DNA from: Symbiodinium natans
Lineage: Eukaryota; Sar; Dinophyceae; Suessiales; Symbiodiniaceae
Assembly (NCBI GenBank): GCA_905221605.1
Contig: CAJNDS010001459.1
Coordinates: 1-18,161, forward strand
Length of the DNA stretch: 18,161 nucleotides
Direction: 5' to 3'
Part shown: positions 17,945 to 18,161 of the stretch, piece after piece
Position numbering within the stretch: position 1 is the stretch's first letter
Layout: each line of letters opens with the position of its first letter
Translations under genes and position numbers: made by a program
Notes under the pieces: model-generated
The model's database searches: none
The model's input: the letters and a program-made list of their open reading frames with translations, nothing else
What the model was told of the DNA's origin: nothing

Positions 17945-18161
17945 GCCCACCACCCCTCTCATTCTAGAGGTGAGTGGGCGCCGTCGAGCGCTCAGCGAGA
18001 CCATGGCAGGCTCTGCTGAGCTGCAGAGCCTGCCAACCGCACCCCTGAGGGGTCGCCAGGCTACAGTCGCCTAGCTCAGTGACTGTCTATATATTATAAC
18101 CCGAAACCCGACGCCCCTGCTCTCGGGAGGTGCGCCCAACCCTGGCCTGGGGCCCCCCCTG
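17945..18161. repeat. Partial third subtelomeric unit, hairpin module copy 2
   Basis: Repeats 16319-16536 with about three visible differences (CCCGAAACCC for CCCTAAACCC, GACGCCCC for GACACCCC, GGGAGG for GGGCGG). All hairpin arms are kept intact. The window ends inside it, so tandem repetition continues beyond 18161. Confidence 0.9.

Overview
The window looks like a subtelomeric or telomere-end region of a nuclear eukaryotic chromosome, most likely from a dinoflagellate (Symbiodiniaceae-like). It opens with perfect CCCTAAA repeats in the orientation expected at a left chromosome end. Four more CCCTAAA arrays lie inside, all in the same orientation. The dinoflagellate call rests on the TTTAGGG-type telomere and on the style of the Ty1/copia element, whose polyprotein has a CCCH finger in Gag, duplicated retropepsin-like domains, a C5-methyltransferase-like domain and a 2OG-Fe(II) dioxygenase-like domain. 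No cellular gene, rRNA or tRNA was recognised.

Layout: 1-128 telomeric array; 129-360 GC-rich subtelomere with no gene; 361-2283 a minisatellite of about 16 bp (17 bp in one block) in several blocks, with a roughly 100-bp spacer present twice; 2288-2430 a 32-bp minisatellite; 2431-2830 unique sequence ending in a hairpin; 2831-3156 telomeric array; 3157-15184 a 12,028-bp LTR retrotransposon; 15185-15257 the other side of the interrupted telomeric array; 15258-18161 tandem subtelomeric units (about 1.06 kb, 1.63 kb and a partial third), each bounded by telomeric arrays and containing poly-C tracts, 132-bp repeats and, in two of them, a hairpin-rich module.

The retrotransposon is the centre of interest. 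Its 154-bp LTRs appear identical, so the insertion is recent. It sits inside the CCCTAAA array, and the 7-bp register jumps across it by exactly the amount expected for a 5-bp target duplication (CCCTA). The LTR itself carries two telomere-like repeats. The primer-binding site fits an internal fragment of initiator tRNA-Met, as in Drosophila copia. ORF1 (1790 aa) encodes Gag, zinc fingers, two tandem retropepsin-like domains and a C5-MTase-like domain. ORF2 (1934 aa, -1 frame, overlapping) encodes integrase with a long acidic insert, a 2OG-Fe(II) dioxygenase-like domain, reverse transcriptase, RNase H and a C-terminal extension of about 480 aa with hydrophobic segments. One element therefore carries a candidate DNA-base writer and a candidate oxidative modifier beside its replication machinery. 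I infer that these act on element or target chromatin; the sequence does not prove it.
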